NCBI RefSeq assembly: GCF_023016115.1
Contig: NZ_JALKBH010000002.1
Span: forward strand, 496,001 to 560,000
Reading direction: 5' to 3'
Source of the DNA: Alcanivorax sp. S6407
Lineage (GTDB): Bacteria; Pseudomonadota; Gammaproteobacteria; Pseudomonadales; Alcanivoracaceae
Length of the DNA: 64,000 bases
Each line of letters starts with the position of its first letter. Positions within the stretch are counted from its first letter, which is position 1. Made by a program: the position numbers and the translations under genes. Of this stretch, positions 50,145 to 58,839 are shown in pieces. The notes under the pieces were generated by a model that saw only the letters and a list, made by a program, of their open reading frames with translations, searched no databases and had not been told where the DNA came from.

Positions 50145-50708
50145 TTAGACAACCTGGCGTGCCGCCACCTCGCTGGCCTTGAGCTGAAACACGAAGTGCG
50201 CCTGACCGTTTTCACCCGGCTCCGAGGCCAGCAGCGTCACCTCCTCATGGAACCAGCCAGCAATCCCCTTCACCGCCCCCGGGATCATCGCCCCCATATT
50301 CCGGCTGGAGGCGTAGAACACTTCGATCAGGCCTTTGCCACATCGCTTCACGGTAATACGGGGCGCCTGGGCTGACGGGTCCTTGAGTTTGAGAATCCGC
50401 TCATGGGTCTGTTGCAGGTTAACCAGGAAGGAGACCGCGTCCGCATCGGGCGGGATCATGGCCCTGTAGAGATGCATCAGCGGCGCGATCACCCATTCAC
50501 CGAAATCTTCCAGCAGGTTTTCCCTGCGCAGGCCCGTGGCCTGTTCCGCCGCCTTCAACAGGGCCTCCATCTCCTCATCCGGGTAAATGGACACTGGCAT
50601 GTAGGTCTTGCCGGTGAGCCCGGCATCGGCCACGACAATGCGCCAAATGTCCTCACCCAGCGACATATCCAGATAACGTTTGAAGCTGGAAACAATGGCC
50701 CCGTGCAT
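50145..50708 (-). CDS. Stand-alone H-NOX haem nitric-oxide sensor
   Basis: The 187-residue protein has the H-NOX length and haem-binding residues in register: proximal His102 (LQQTHERIL) and the porphyrin-clamping Y132-x-S134-x-R136 (FYASSRNMG). The distal tyrosine (position 140 in O2-binding members) is not present, so it should bind NO and not O2. The start at 50708 (MHGAIVSSFK) has a perfect AGGAGG 8 nt upstream. H-NOX genes normally sit beside a histidine kinase or cyclase; here it lies between sufE (convergent) and iscS, with no partner in sight. Confidence 0.92.
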   Translation of the reverse strand: MHGAIVSSFKRYLDMSLGEDIWRIVVADAGLTGKTYMPVSIYPDEEMEALLKAAEQATGLRRENLLEDFGEWVIAPLMHLYRAMIPPDADAVSFLVNLQQTHERILKLKDPSAQAPRITVKRCGKGLIEVFYASSRNMGAMIPGAVKGIAGWFHEEVTLLASEPGENGQAHFVFQLKASEVAARQVV

Positions 50709-50801
50709 GATGTCACCCTCCTGGCATACCCTGCTAACCCAGCAAGGGCCATACCCGGAAAATGACCACCCAGCCGCTCCTGCACACCGCTGACACCCAC
50801 T

Positions 50802-50841
50802 TTTGTGACCCGCATCACAAAGCAGTGACAACCACTGTCAC
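50802..50841. promoter_or_regulatory. Two dyads upstream of the H-NOX gene (CRP/Vfr-like and GTGACA palindrome)
   Basis: TTTGTGA-N6-TCACAAA (50802-50821) is a perfect dyad of the CRP/FNR-superfamily type. GTGACA-N5-TGTCAC (50825-50841) is a second perfect dyad 4 bp away. They lie 94-133 bp upstream of the H-NOX start and also just downstream of iscS. A CRP/Vfr or NO-responsive Dnr-type activator is possible. Confidence 0.55.
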
Positions 50842-50902
50842 ATAGTGCTTACCGTTGTCGCAGGCTGACAGAAATGCTCCCTGAGAAGTGCCGGTGCTGA
50901 CG

Positions 50903-52051
50903 TTACTGGCTACCGCGCAACCGGCTCACCGCATCGACCACATTCTCAACCGCCCGATCGATATCTGCCTGCGCAGTAAAGCGCCCCACCGAGAAACGGA
51001 TGGAGCCATGGGCAAGGGCATCTTCCACCCCCATGGCCTTGAGCACATAGGACGGCTCCAGTGACGCAGAGGTACAGGCAGAGCCAGAGGACACCGCCAC
51101 CTGGTTCATGGTGGTCAGCAGCATTTCCCCATCCACATCGGCAAACGCCACGTTCAGATGGCCAGGCAAACGCGGGCTATCACCGCCATTGATGCTGACC
51201 CCGGGCAGCGCACTGATGCCCTGCCAGAGACGGTCACGCAACGCGGCAATGCGTTCGCCCTCTTCGTCACGGTTTGCCTGCGCCAGCGCAAAGGCTTCGC
51301 CCATACCCACGATCTGGTGGGTCGGCAAGGTCCCGGAACGCATGCCTCGCTCATGGCCACCGCCATGAATCTGCGCGGCCACCTTTACCTCCGGCGCCCG
51401 TCGCACATACAGAGCCCCGATACCCTTTGGCCCATAGACCTTGTGAGCACACACTGACACCAGATCCACCGGCATGGCGCGAACATCCAGCGGCAGCTTG
51501 CCCACGCTCTGAGCCGCATCGGTATGAAACAGCACGCCCCGCTCCCGGCACAGACTACCGATCGCCAGGATATCGTTGATCACTCCGGTTTCATTATTGG
51601 CGTGCATCACCGACACCAGCACAGTGTCATCGCGCAGCGCATCCTGCACCGCCTCCGGCGAGATCCGGCCGTCCGCTGCCGGCAGCAGGTAGGTCACTGC
51701 ATGGCCCTGATGCTCCAGCCATTTGCAGGCATCCAGCACCGCCTTGTGCTCAGTGGCACTGGTGATCACATGACCTCCGCCACGGGCTTCCAGCACCCCT
51801 TTCAGGGCCAGGTTATTGGCTTCTGTGGCACCACTGGTCCAGACGATCTCTCGCGGGTCCGCATTGAGCACATCCGCCACCTGACGACGGGCGTTCTCCA
51901 CCGCCTCTTCCGCCAGCCAGCCATACAAATGGCTGCGGGAGGCCGGATTGGCAAAGGTCCCTTCCGGGCCGAGATGGCGCACCATCACGTCAACAACAGC
52001 CGGATCCACTGGCGTGGTGGCAGCATAATCAAGATAAACAGCTTGGCTCAT
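50903..52051 (-). CDS. iscS: Cysteine desulfurase IscS/NifS family
   Basis: The 382-residue PLP enzyme belongs to group I desulfurases: [19 protein letters not shown] at the start, PLP lysine in [16 protein letters not shown] and active cysteine in [13 protein letters not shown] on the flexible loop. It is slightly shorter than E. coli IscS (404). It follows iscR by 142 bp, but iscU, hscBA and fdx are absent, so it may supply sulfur for tRNA thiolation and other uses while SUF makes clusters. Confidence 0.95.
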   Translation of the reverse strand: MSQAVYLDYAATTPVDPAVVDVMVRHLGPEGTFANPASRSHLYGWLAEEAVENARRQVADVLNADPREIVWTSGATEANNLALKGVLEARGGGHVITSATEHKAVLDACKWLEHQGHAVTYLLPAADGRISPEAVQDALRDDTVLVSVMHANNETGVINDILAIGSLCRERGVLFHTDAAQSVGKLPLDVRAMPVDLVSVCAHKVYGPKGIGALYVRRAPEVKVAAQIHGGGHERGMRSGTLPTHQIVGMGEAFALAQANRDEEGERIAALRDRLWQGISALPGVSINGGDSPRLPGHLNVAFADVDGEMLLTTMNQVAVSSGSACTSASLEPSYVLKAMGVEDALAHGSIRFSVGRFTAQADIDRAVENVVDAVSRLRGSQ

Positions 52052-52109
52052 GGCGAAGAAAGAAACCGGTTGTGTATGAGGCTGAAAATAGCGGGGAAAT
52101 TATAGCATT

Positions 52110-52193
52110 GAAGACGCCGGACGCCCGATGCCTGACCCACAAAGGCTGGCCCGGATTCTCTGTCAGGCGTCTGGCATCAAGCGTCTGGCGTCA
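52110..52193. repeat. GACGCC-family hairpin repeat, copy 6
   Basis: The left arm AGACGCCGGACGCCCGATGC, then CTGAC, and the right arm GTCAGGCGTCTGGCATCAAG, then CGTCTGGCGTC. Fills the iscR-iscS gap. Confidence 0.75.
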
Positions 52194-52655
52194 TTACAAA
52201 CTATTTACCGGCAACCGCTGGTGACGATCCTGACGCTCGGAAATCTGCTTCACTTCCTGACGGGCGACCAACTCCCCCAGCGAAATGCCGCCAAGGAAAT
52301 TCTGGATCTGATCAGACAGATCGCACCACAGATGGTGGGTCAGGCAAGTATCGCCTTCCTGACAGTCGCCCTGGCCACCACAGCGAGTAGCGTCCACCGG
52401 CTCGTCCACTGCCGAGATCACCGAAGCCACATCGATTTCGTCGCTGGTGCGGCTCAGCTGATAGCCGCCACCGGGGCCACGCACACTGCTTACCAGGCCG
52501 TTTCGACGCAGCTTGGCGAACAGTTGCTCAAGGTAGGAAATGGAGATGCCCTGGCGATCAGAAATGTCCGCCAGCGAGACCGGGCCAGCGTCAGCGTGCA
52601 GGGATAAATCCAGCATCGCCGTCACCGCATAACGGCCCTTGGTAGTCAGTCGCAT
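52194..52655 (-). CDS. iscR: Fe-S cluster-sensing regulator IscR (Rrf2 family)
   Basis: From the start [18 protein letters not shown] (52655) the protein has 153 residues, and the cluster ligands fall at Cys92, Cys98, Cys104 and His107 as in E. coli IscR. The winged helix includes [20 protein letters not shown] and the wing RGPGGGYQL. With a 2Fe-2S cluster it represses type 1 sites; apo-IscR acts at type 2 sites. A type 1 box lies in its own promoter and another in the suf promoter, so it very probably controls both units. Confidence 0.96.
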   Translation of the reverse strand: MRLTTKGRYAVTAMLDLSLHADAGPVSLADISDRQGISISYLEQLFAKLRRNGLVSSVRGPGGGYQLSRTSDEIDVASVISAVDEPVDATRCGGQGDCQEGDTCLTHHLWCDLSDQIQNFLGGISLGELVARQEVKQISERQDRHQRLPVNSL

Positions 52656-52696
52656 ATCCACACCCTTTTTATGTGTATTCCAGCCTGAAGCCTAAT

Positions 52697-52721
52697 AATC
52701 CCGACCATTTCAGTCAAGTAT
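52697..52721 (-). promoter_or_regulatory. IscR type 1 box in the iscRS promoter
   Basis: On the minus strand ATACTTGACTGAAATGGTCG followed by GGATT agrees at about 22 of 25 positions with the IscR type 1 consensus as I recall it. It contains the TTGACT -35 element, so autorepression is expected. It lies 42 bp before the iscR start. Confidence 0.8.
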
Positions 52722-52828
52722 TGCAACCCCGATAATGACAATGATTCTCAAATAAGACAAGAAATCCCGAAATCGTTCCCTTGCAGAGCAAAGACTGGCT
52801 AAACATTGCCCAGCTGAACCAGGAAAGC

Positions 52829-52857
52829 TTGACACCCGCACCCGCCTCACGGAAAAT
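52829..52857 (+). promoter_or_regulatory. Sigma-70 promoter of tRNA-Met
   Basis: A perfect TTGACA (52829-52834), a 17-bp spacer and a weak GAAAAT, placing the start about 8 nt before the mature tRNA. Confidence 0.6.
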
Positions 52858-52871
52858 TCGCGGCCTCGAAT

Positions 52872-52948
52872 GGCAAGGTAGCTCAGCTGGTTAGAGCACA
52901 GCACTCATAATGCTGGGGTCGGCGGTTCAAGTCCGCCCCTTGCTACCA
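52872..52948 (+). tRNA. tRNA-Met (anticodon CAT), CCA encoded
   Basis: Full cloverleaf: acceptor GGCAAGG with CCTTGCT, D-arm GCTC/GAGC, anticodon stem CAGCA/TGCTG around CTCATAA (anticodon CAT), T-arm GGCGG-TTCAAGT-CCGCC, then ACCA. The first pair is G-U rather than the unpaired base of initiator tRNA, and the anticodon stem lacks three G-C pairs, so it is an elongator type. A lysidine-modified tRNA-Ile2 cannot be fully excluded from sequence alone. Confidence 0.93.
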
Positions 52949-52960
52949 AACGATGAAAAA

Positions 52961-52993
52961 AGGGCTGGAGAGTGATCTCCAGCCCTTTTTTTT
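52961..52993 (+). terminator. Rho-independent terminator of tRNA-Met
   Basis: AGGGCTGGAGA-GTGA-TCTCCAGCCCT with eight T after it; also A-rich on the left, so possibly bidirectional for the small gene at 53079. Confidence 0.94.
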
Positions 52994-53078
52994 GGCATTA
53001 CCAACCGTGTATCCAAAGAAACATCGGGCTTGGTGCGAAATGCAGTACGGAAATATAACAAGCCTGATTTCAAGACAA

Positions 53079-53297
53079 TCAATCCGGGCGGATCACAAAG
53101 TAATAATTGTCACTGAGCCTGAGGCGCAGGCATTCAGGATCATCGTTGCGATCCTCCCACTCCACATCCTGCACGCCCAGATCGAAAGCGGCAGTGTTGC
53201 GGGCGATGGATTTCAGGCGCTCGATATCGTTCGATTCGGTGATCAGGACAGGGGGTATCGGGGTGGCGGTACCCAGATGCTCGCGAAACAGTTTCAT
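53079..53297 (-). CDS. Small protein of unknown function (72 residues)
   Basis: Not recognised. The short open frame is supported by an AAGGAG Shine-Dalgarno 7 nt before the ATG and by coding-like composition. The protein is acidic with no membrane segment (ends SDNYYFVIRPD) and looks like a small cytoplasmic alpha/beta protein. It shares the tRNA-Met terminator from the other side. Confidence 0.6.
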   Translation of the reverse strand: MKLFREHLGTATPIPPVLITESNDIERLKSIARNTAAFDLGVQDVEWEDRNDDPECLRLRLSDNYYFVIRPD

Positions 53298-53785
53298 TGT
53301 ATCTCTCCTTAGCGCATGCCAGTGCGTGATGCTGCCCTGGCTACTGCCACTGCGTCATGGGCGGTGGCGTTGTCCTTCTTGCTGTTGGCTTCCGGGGCTT
53401 TCCTGGCGGACCACAAAAGGGGATCCGACCCACCCACAGAGCTTTTCTTCGCCCTCTTTTGTTACTGGATTTCAGAAAGCCCCGCAATTATCTACTTTTC
53501 TCATATTCAATTACTGGGTAGGGCGGCAAGGCCCCTGAAAGCCCCACTCCTACGTCAAAAAGAGTAGATATTTCTTTTGTTATTCAATCGATTAGCCAAG
53601 GGTAAAAAAGGATGAGGGCAGCTCAGGCGTTCGTACCCGCTACCGGCGACAGCACTGATAGCAAGTGACGAACGGCGTTCTCGAGACGTCAACAGATGCA
53701 GCGCCTCTGACTAAAGATTGGCAAGGCATCATCGCGTGCTGGCAAGCTCCCACAGCAGGCAACCTCTGCCCACCGGGAATGTCCC
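53298..53785. other. 488-bp gap without a supported gene
   Basis: Open frames here lack ribosome binding sites and recognisable sequence. The middle part is AT-rich (53450-53610), likely the promoter area of the small gene at 53079. A partial REP-like piece (GTGCTGGCAAGCTCCCACAG) lies at about 53734-53753. Confidence 0.55.
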
Positions 53786-54397
53786 TCAGAGAATGACCAG
53801 GTGGTTGGGCAGTTCATTCTTTTCCCGGGTAGCCGGCACATGCTCGGCCAGCTTGTCACCACAGGCGGCCACGCACTGCTGGAAACCTTCCGCCACCTGC
53901 CCGGCTTTTACCTTCGCCACAAAGGCATTCACGATGGCCTGCCACTGGGCGTCGTCCACATGGCGGGCAATACCCTGATCCGCCAGGATTTCCACATAGT
54001 GTTCCGCTTCGCTGACAAAGATCAGCACCCCGGTGTCACCATGGGTATGGTGCAAGCCCTGCTGCAGAAAGGCGCTGCGCGCCAGGCTGGCCGCCCGCTG
54101 GCGCTGCAGGGAGCGTGGCACCAGACGAAACTGCAAGGGACGAAAGCGAAACAGCACCGCCAGCACCAGCAGCACGCCCCATTGCAGCATCAGGGCTTCC
54201 AGGGAACTGAGCCAATGCGGGATGAACAGCAATGCCGCGGGCACCAGCAACGACAACAAGGCCGCCCACAGGGTAGTGATATAACGGTAATCGTCGGCCT
54301 GGCGAGCGAGCACAGTCACCAGCTCGGCGTCGGTGCGCGTTTCCTGTTTGGTGATGGCATCGGCCAGATCACTCTGGGCCTGTTTATCAAGCAACAT
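53786..54397 (-). CDS. TPM-domain membrane protein
   Basis: The 203-residue protein has two transmembrane helices in the middle (about 42-85) and a C-terminal TPM domain (HGDTGVLIFVSEAEHYVEIL, IVNAFVAKVKAGQVAEGFQQ). It is a paralogue of the next gene's TPM domain and is the third gene of a lemA operon. The biochemical role of TPM proteins in bacteria is not settled; links to photosystem repair and membrane stress are known in other organisms. Confidence 0.85.
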   Translation of the reverse strand: MLLDKQAQSDLADAITKQETRTDAELVTVLARQADDYRYITTLWAALLSLLVPAALLFIPHWLSSLEALMLQWGVLLVLAVLFRFRPLQFRLVPRSLQRQRAASLARSAFLQQGLHHTHGDTGVLIFVSEAEHYVEILADQGIARHVDDAQWQAIVNAFVAKVKAGQVAEGFQQCVAACGDKLAEHVPATREKNELPNHLVIL

Positions 54398-54408
54398 TGT
54401 TATCCCCT

Positions 54409-55131
54409 TTACCAGCCACCAGAGGCGCCACCGCCTCCGAATCCACCACCGCCGCCGCCGAAGCCGCCGCCACCAAAACCCCCTCCGCCAAAGCCGCCGC
54501 CGCCCATGGGCATGGGCAGGAACATGAAGCCGCCACGACGGCCCCCGCGGCCTCCGCCGCCACCGGCAGACAACAGGAAGGTGAGGATGATCATGACCGC
54601 CAGAATCCCCAGCGTCTTCCCCCCGGACACTTTTTGGCGCGGCTGACGGGTACCGGCGTATTCCCCCTTGATGGCGGCCAGAATCGCGGTAACGCCCGCC
54701 TGGATACCACCGTAGAACTGCCCCTGACGAAAGGCCGGAAGTATCTCCTGCTGGACGATGACACTGGCCAGGGCATCGGTGAGCGAGCCTTCGAGCCCAT
54801 AACCCACCTCAATGCGAACCTTGCGATCATTGGGCGCCACGATCAGCAGCACGCCGTTGTCGTTGTCCTTGCTGCCGATGCCCCAGTGCCGGCCCAGTTG
54901 ATAGCCATAGTCGGCAATGTCATAGCCCTGCAAGTCGGACAGGGTCACCACCACCACCTGATTGGAGGTGTTCTGTTCCGCTGCCGCCAGCGAGCCGGTG
55001 AGACTCTGCACCTGGGCCGGGGTCAGCAGGCCGGCCTGGTCCACCACCCGGCCGGACAGTTCGGGAAATTCCGGCGCAGCCCACAGCGGGCGCGCCAGCA
55101 GGAGCACGGCCAGAATCAGCAGGCGCATCAT
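54409..55131 (-). CDS. TPM-domain protein with glycine-rich C-terminal tail (YgcG-like)
   Basis: The 240-residue protein has a signal peptide (ARPLWAAP, cleavage near 18), a periplasmic TPM domain (about 25-150: GRVVDQAGLLTPAQVQSLTG, DNDNGVLLIVAPNDRKVRIE), one transmembrane helix near 175-190 and a tail of GGGGFGGGGF repeats. This is the common YgcG/TPM architecture found next to lemA. It overlaps the lemA stop by ATGA, so the two are coupled. Confidence 0.9.
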   Translation of the reverse strand: MMRLLILAVLLLARPLWAAPEFPELSGRVVDQAGLLTPAQVQSLTGSLAAAEQNTSNQVVVVTLSDLQGYDIADYGYQLGRHWGIGSKDNDNGVLLIVAPNDRKVRIEVGYGLEGSLTDALASVIVQQEILPAFRQGQFYGGIQAGVTAILAAIKGEYAGTRQPRQKVSGGKTLGILAVMIILTFLLSAGGGGGRGGRRGGFMFLPMPMGGGGFGGGGFGGGGFGGGGGGFGGGGASGGW

Positions 55132-55718
55132 TCGAAGCTGACGGCTGGCGCTTCTTCGGCACCTTCAGAGGTCGCTTCGTAGGTGTCACGCACTTCCATC
55201 TCGCTATACAGGAAGCTGTGCCACAGACGCCCCGGGAACGTGCGGATCTCGGTGTTGTATGTCTGCACCGCGGCAATATAGTCGCGACGGGCCACACTGA
55301 TGCGGTTTTCGGTACCTTCCAGCTGGGATTGCAGGGCCAGGAAATTCTGGTTGGCCTTCAGGTCCGGGTAGCGCTCGGCCACCACCATCAAACGCTGCAA
55401 CGCAGAACCCAGCTGACGCTGGGCCTGTTCGAACTGCTGCAGCTTCTGCGGGTTATCCAGCATGTTGCCATCCACCTGGATGGAACCCACCTTGGCCCGC
55501 GCTTCGGTCACATCCACCAGCACTTCCTGCTCGTGGGCCGCATAGCCCTTCACGGTGCTGACCAGATTGGGAATCAGGTCAGCTCGACGCTGGTACTGGT
55601 TTTCCACCTGGCTCCAGGCGGCCTTTACCTGCTCGTCGTAGGTGGGGATATTGTTGATCCCGCAACCGCTCAACCAGCCCGCCAGCATTACCAGTACAAA
55701 ACTACGCCACAGTGTCAT
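55128..55718 (-). CDS. lemA: LemA family lipoprotein
   Basis: The 196-residue protein has a lipobox (LSGC) and then the LemA helical bundle: QYQRRADLIPNLVSTVKGYA, the LMVVAERYPDLKANQNFLAL signature and RRDYIAAVQTYNTEIRTFPG. LemA proteins are envelope-anchored and of unclear function, usually co-transcribed with TPM genes as here. ATG 55718 lies 9 nt after GGAG; an in-frame ATG at 55733 is also possible. Confidence 0.92.
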   Translation of the reverse strand: MTLWRSFVLVMLAGWLSGCGINNIPTYDEQVKAAWSQVENQYQRRADLIPNLVSTVKGYAAHEQEVLVDVTEARAKVGSIQVDGNMLDNPQKLQQFEQAQRQLGSALQRLMVVAERYPDLKANQNFLALQSQLEGTENRISVARRDYIAAVQTYNTEIRTFPGRLWHSFLYSEMEVRDTYEATSEGAEEAPAVSFE

Positions 55719-55741
55719 TACCTTGTTCTCCATGGATATCG

Positions 55742-56041
55742 TCAGGAATCTTCCAGCCAGATAGACAGCGACGCCCGGCGTTTTTCTTCTCGCAGCGCCG
55801 CCAGTAATTTGTCCTTGTTGGCCCGGGTCAGTTTTTTCAGACGCGCCTCCAGTGAACTGGCAGTGGCGCGATCGCCACCAGGCACCAGCAATACCGGCAC
55901 CACGGGGCGTCTTACCCGGGTATAGCGTGCCCCTCTGGGGCTGTGATTATGCTCGTGAAAGCGGCGAGCCGGTTCTGTGCAGATGCCGGTATAAAGAGAC
56001 CGGTCTGCACACCGCACCATGTAGACCCACCACTGTTGCAT
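55742..56041 (-). CDS. GIY-YIG endonuclease-fold protein (UPF0213/YhbQ-like)
   Basis: The 99-residue protein has the GIY-YIG strand pair as VYMVRCADRSLYTGICTEP, the conserved Arg in ARRFHEHN, and the catalytic-type Glu in SSLEARLKKL. YhbQ-type proteins bind and cut branched or damaged DNA in vitro. It lies just upstream of lemA in the same direction and may share a transcript. Confidence 0.9.
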   Translation of the reverse strand: MQQWWVYMVRCADRSLYTGICTEPARRFHEHNHSPRGARYTRVRRPVVPVLLVPGGDRATASSLEARLKKLTRANKDKLLAALREEKRRASLSIWLEDS

Positions 56042-56118
56042 GCTTTTACATCTGGCTTTGAAATCATTGCTATGATGCCAGACAGAATTTTCACAACAAG
56101 CTCAACAAGGATGAAAAC

Positions 56119-56517
56119 ATGGTTACCTACCTTTACTGGTTTCTGGTCGCGGCACTGGTGATTGGCACGCTGTTCGGCATCGGCGTGCGCATGGAGAAAT
56201 GGAAACCGGCGGTGATCGTTGCGGCCATCATCTGGCTGGTGGCCACCCTGGCCTATTACTTCTGGCTGCAACAGGTATTCGTGAAGCGCTTTGGCGGCAC
56301 CATGAGCATCACCATTCCCGAAGGCCACTACCACCTCAATGCCACCTGGAAGGAGGACAACCTGTGGATCGAGGACTATGACCCGGAAACCGGTGACTGC
56401 ATCTTCCGCGAGTACTCCCGCGGCAACATGCTGCAGGGCAAGGTGGTGCTGAAGAACTGTAACCCTCTGGGCGCGCGCAACCTGCCACAGCCCGCGCCAG
56501 CGACTGCCGCTGAGTAA
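56119..56517 (+). CDS. Small two-helix membrane protein of unknown function
   Basis: Not recognised. The 132-residue protein has two hydrophobic helices (about 4-22 and 32-50), then a soluble domain (FGGTMSITIPEGHYHLNATW, CIFREYSRGNMLQGKVVLKN) ending in a Pro/Ala tail. The start follows AAGGATGAAAAC. It is divergent from the GIY-YIG gene. The soluble part has two cysteines that could pair in the periplasm. Confidence 0.75.
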   Translation: MVTYLYWFLVAALVIGTLFGIGVRMEKWKPAVIVAAIIWLVATLAYYFWLQQVFVKRFGGTMSITIPEGHYHLNATWKEDNLWIEDYDPETGDCIFREYSRGNMLQGKVVLKNCNPLGARNLPQPAPATAAE

Positions 56518-56603
56518 CACACGGTTTGGCCTTCCCCTGTTCCGGCGATGACGCTACCCTTCTGCGCTATCCAGAATGATCACCACCGGAACAGGATTCC
56601 CCC

Positions 56604-56972
56604 ATGAGCAATTCCGTCGAAACCCTGCTGTTTGCCCTGAACCTGATGCCTGAAGTGGTTGCCTTCGAACAGGTCCAGGCCGTGATTGAAGAGCACTACG
56701 TCTACACCCCCACCCGCTTTACCAATGGCAGCGGCGACGACATGGTGGTGAATGAGGCAGGCACCAACGAAGGCTCCTGCAAGATCTTCGCCTTTGCAAA
56801 ACTGCACAACCTCAATGATGAACAGACCCTGGCCTGTTTCGGGCACTTCTTCCGCGACCACGTACTGAGCAACCCGGAAGGCGACGACCACGCCAATATC
56901 CGCACCTTCATGCGCCATACCCTGGCAGACGTGAAGTTCGATGGTGAGGCGCTGAAGCCCAAGGCGGGCTGA
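56604..56972 (+). CDS. HopJ-family protein
   Basis: The 122-residue protein matches the HopJ type III effector family in pattern: EQVQAVIEEHYVYTPTRFTN, NEAGTNEGSCKIFAFAKLHN, then CFGHFFRDHVL. Despite the family name most members are housekeeping-like proteins in bacteria without type III secretion, and none is seen here. Molecular function is unknown. Confidence 0.88.
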   Translation: MSNSVETLLFALNLMPEVVAFEQVQAVIEEHYVYTPTRFTNGSGDDMVVNEAGTNEGSCKIFAFAKLHNLNDEQTLACFGHFFRDHVLSNPEGDDHANIRTFMRHTLADVKFDGEALKPKAG

Positions 56973-57037
56973 TCTTCGCGCACTGTTGATCCGGGCCTGT
57001 TAACACTACCGGAATGACACCTGACTGGAGAGCCAAC

Positions 57038-57604
57038 GTGATTCGCATCCTGAAAGCGCTACTGCTTGCCCTGCCCCTGGCCACCATCACTGTGCCGGCA
57101 CAGGCCAGTGACTGTCCGGCCCTGTTCGATACCCAGGTGCGCAAGCTGCATTCAAAAGACTCTCTGGATCTGTGCGCGTTGACCCGGGGCCACACCACTC
57201 TGGTGGTGAACACCGCCAGCCGCTGTGGCTATACCGGCCAGTTCAAGGGCCTGGAAAGCCTCTACCAGCGCTACAAGGACCAGGGACTGGTGATCATTGG
57301 TTTTCCTTCCGATGACTTCCGCCAGGAACTGAATGATGAAGCGGAAACCGCCAAGGTCTGCTATATCAATTACGGCGTCACCTTCCCCATGGCAGCCACC
57401 AGCAAGGTGAAGGGGGCTGATGCCAATCCGGTTTTCCGGACACTGACAGAGGCCACCGAAGCGCCGGGCTGGAACTTCAACAAGTACCTGGTATCCGCCG
57501 ACGGCCAGGCGGTCCAGCATTTTCCGGCCTCAGAGAAACCGCTGGGTGGCGCCCTGGAAGACGCGATCAAGGCGGCATTACAAACTCCCACCAGCGGGCA
57601 GTAG
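57038..57604 (+). CDS. Glutathione peroxidase-family protein, exported, GTG start
   Basis: The 188-residue protein has a signal peptide (LPLATITVPAQAS, cleavage near 23) and a thioredoxin-like GPx domain. The peroxidatic cysteine is in NTASRCGYTGQF and the Trp/Asn pair in PGWNFNKYLV. The usual FPCNQF motif is replaced by FPSDDF, so the tetrad Gln is missing. GTG 57038 follows GGAG by 7 nt. It probably reduces peroxides in the periplasm with a thiol partner. Confidence 0.88.
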   Translation: MIRILKALLLALPLATITVPAQASDCPALFDTQVRKLHSKDSLDLCALTRGHTTLVVNTASRCGYTGQFKGLESLYQRYKDQGLVIIGFPSDDFRQELNDEAETAKVCYINYGVTFPMAATSKVKGADANPVFRTLTEATEAPGWNFNKYLVSADGQAVQHFPASEKPLGGALEDAIKAALQTPTSGQ

Positions 57605-57663
57605 AACCCCTGCCCGCGGGCTGCTATGGTCGATGATTCCACTTTCAACCTGGGACAGGTCCG

Positions 57664-57978
57664 GTGAAGGTTCTCAACAGTAAAGAACAGCAGCGTCATC
57701 GCCTGGAGCGTGATATGCAACGCTTTCTGGAGAAAGGTGGATCCATCAAGGAAGTGCCCAGTGGCGTCAGTGGCGCCGATGCGGTCAGTGGCAAGGGCCA
57801 CCAGACCGTGCTGTTCAACGGCCCTCGCCAGCCCAGCCGCACCGATCTCAGCCAGGTGGCGGCCACCATTGATGCGCGCAAGCACAAACCCAAGCGCCAG
57901 CGACTCAACCCGCGCCCCCAGCGAAAATTGCTGTACGACGACTTTGGCGAGCCGCTGCGCTGGGTCTGGCAGGAATGA
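57664..57978 (+). CDS. Small basic protein of unknown function (104 residues), GTG start
   Basis: Not recognised. It is rich in Arg, Lys and Gln (RKHKPKRQRLNPRPQRKLLY) with a charged N-terminal helix (SKEQQRHRLERDMQRFLEKG), so nucleic-acid or ribosome binding is possible. Ends FGEPLRWVWQE. Codon use matches its neighbours. Confidence 0.65.
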   Translation: MKVLNSKEQQRHRLERDMQRFLEKGGSIKEVPSGVSGADAVSGKGHQTVLFNGPRQPSRTDLSQVAATIDARKHKPKRQRLNPRPQRKLLYDDFGEPLRWVWQE

Positions 57979-58056
57979 TGTTTGCGCCGCACGCCTGCAG
58001 CCGGTTGCCTGACACGAATCACTGAAACCACCATTCAACTACCAAGAGGAATGACG

Positions 58057-58830
58057 ATGAAACGGCTTGGGCTGTTTATCCTGTTTCTGTTCATTGGCCA
58101 CAGTGCCTACGCTGCCGAGATCATCGAAACCGAAGTCACCCTGCCCGATGGGCTGGGCACCGGTGTCATGTACCTGAATGAAAAGCAGAAGGAGCCTTCT
58201 GCCGGGGTCATCGTGATTCATGAATGGTGGGGGCTGAATGATTACGCCCGCAACCGGGCCCGTTTGCTGGCCACCGAAGGACATGTGGCCCTGGCGGTGG
58301 ACATGTACGGTACCGGCAAGGTGGCAACCCATCCGAAAGATGCCACGGCCTTTATGGAAGCCGCTCTGGCGGAGCCAGACAAGATGAACGCCCGTTTCGA
58401 AGCCGCCCGCAAGATGCTGCTCAAGCAACAGCAGGTGGACCCGAAACGGATTTATGCCATTGGTTACTGTTTTGGCGGCGCGGTGGTGCTCAATCAGGCC
58501 CGTCAGGGCGCAGATCTGGCCGGTGTCGCCAGCTTCCATGGCTCCCTGGGCACGGACACCCCGGCGCAGGCAGGCGACATCAAGGCCAAGGTGCTGGTCG
58601 CCACCGGCCAGGCAGATCCCATGGTACCGGCGGAGCAGGTCAGTCAGTTTGTCTCCGAAATGACCGCGGCCGGCGTTGACCTGCGTCTGCTCAGTTTCCC
58701 CGGGGTGAAGCACAGTTTCACCAACCCCGGTGCTGATGCGGTGGCCAAGCGCTTCGAATTGCCGCTGGGTTACGACGCTCACGCCGACCTGACCAGCTGG
58801 GAAGCCCTGATGGACTTCATGGCGGAGTAA
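58057..58830 (+). CDS. Dienelactone hydrolase family protein, exported
   Basis: The 257-residue alpha/beta hydrolase has a signal peptide (FLFIGHSAYAAE) and the DLH triad: Cys in GYCFGGAVVL, Asp in GQADPMVPAEQ and His in VKHSFTNPG, plus the early VIHEWWGLNDYARN motif. It probably hydrolyses a lactone or ester in the periplasm; substrate unknown. ATG 58057 is chosen over 58051 because of spacing to AAGAGGA. Confidence 0.9.
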   Translation: MKRLGLFILFLFIGHSAYAAEIIETEVTLPDGLGTGVMYLNEKQKEPSAGVIVIHEWWGLNDYARNRARLLATEGHVALAVDMYGTGKVATHPKDATAFMEAALAEPDKMNARFEAARKMLLKQQQVDPKRIYAIGYCFGGAVVLNQARQGADLAGVASFHGSLGTDTPAQAGDIKAKVLVATGQADPMVPAEQVSQFVSEMTAAGVDLRLLSFPGVKHSFTNPGADAVAKRFELPLGYDAHADLTSWEALMDFMAE

Positions 58831-58839
58831 GTTGCACCA

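Noticed and set aside
53316-53567. 83-codon plus-strand open frame between the 72-residue gene and the TPM gene
   Set aside because: No ribosome binding site and no recognisable sequence; it runs into an AT-rich stretch that looks like a promoter region.
56604-56972. HopJ protein as evidence for type III secretion
   Set aside because: The family is widespread in non-pathogens, and no secretion apparatus or chaperone gene lies nearby.
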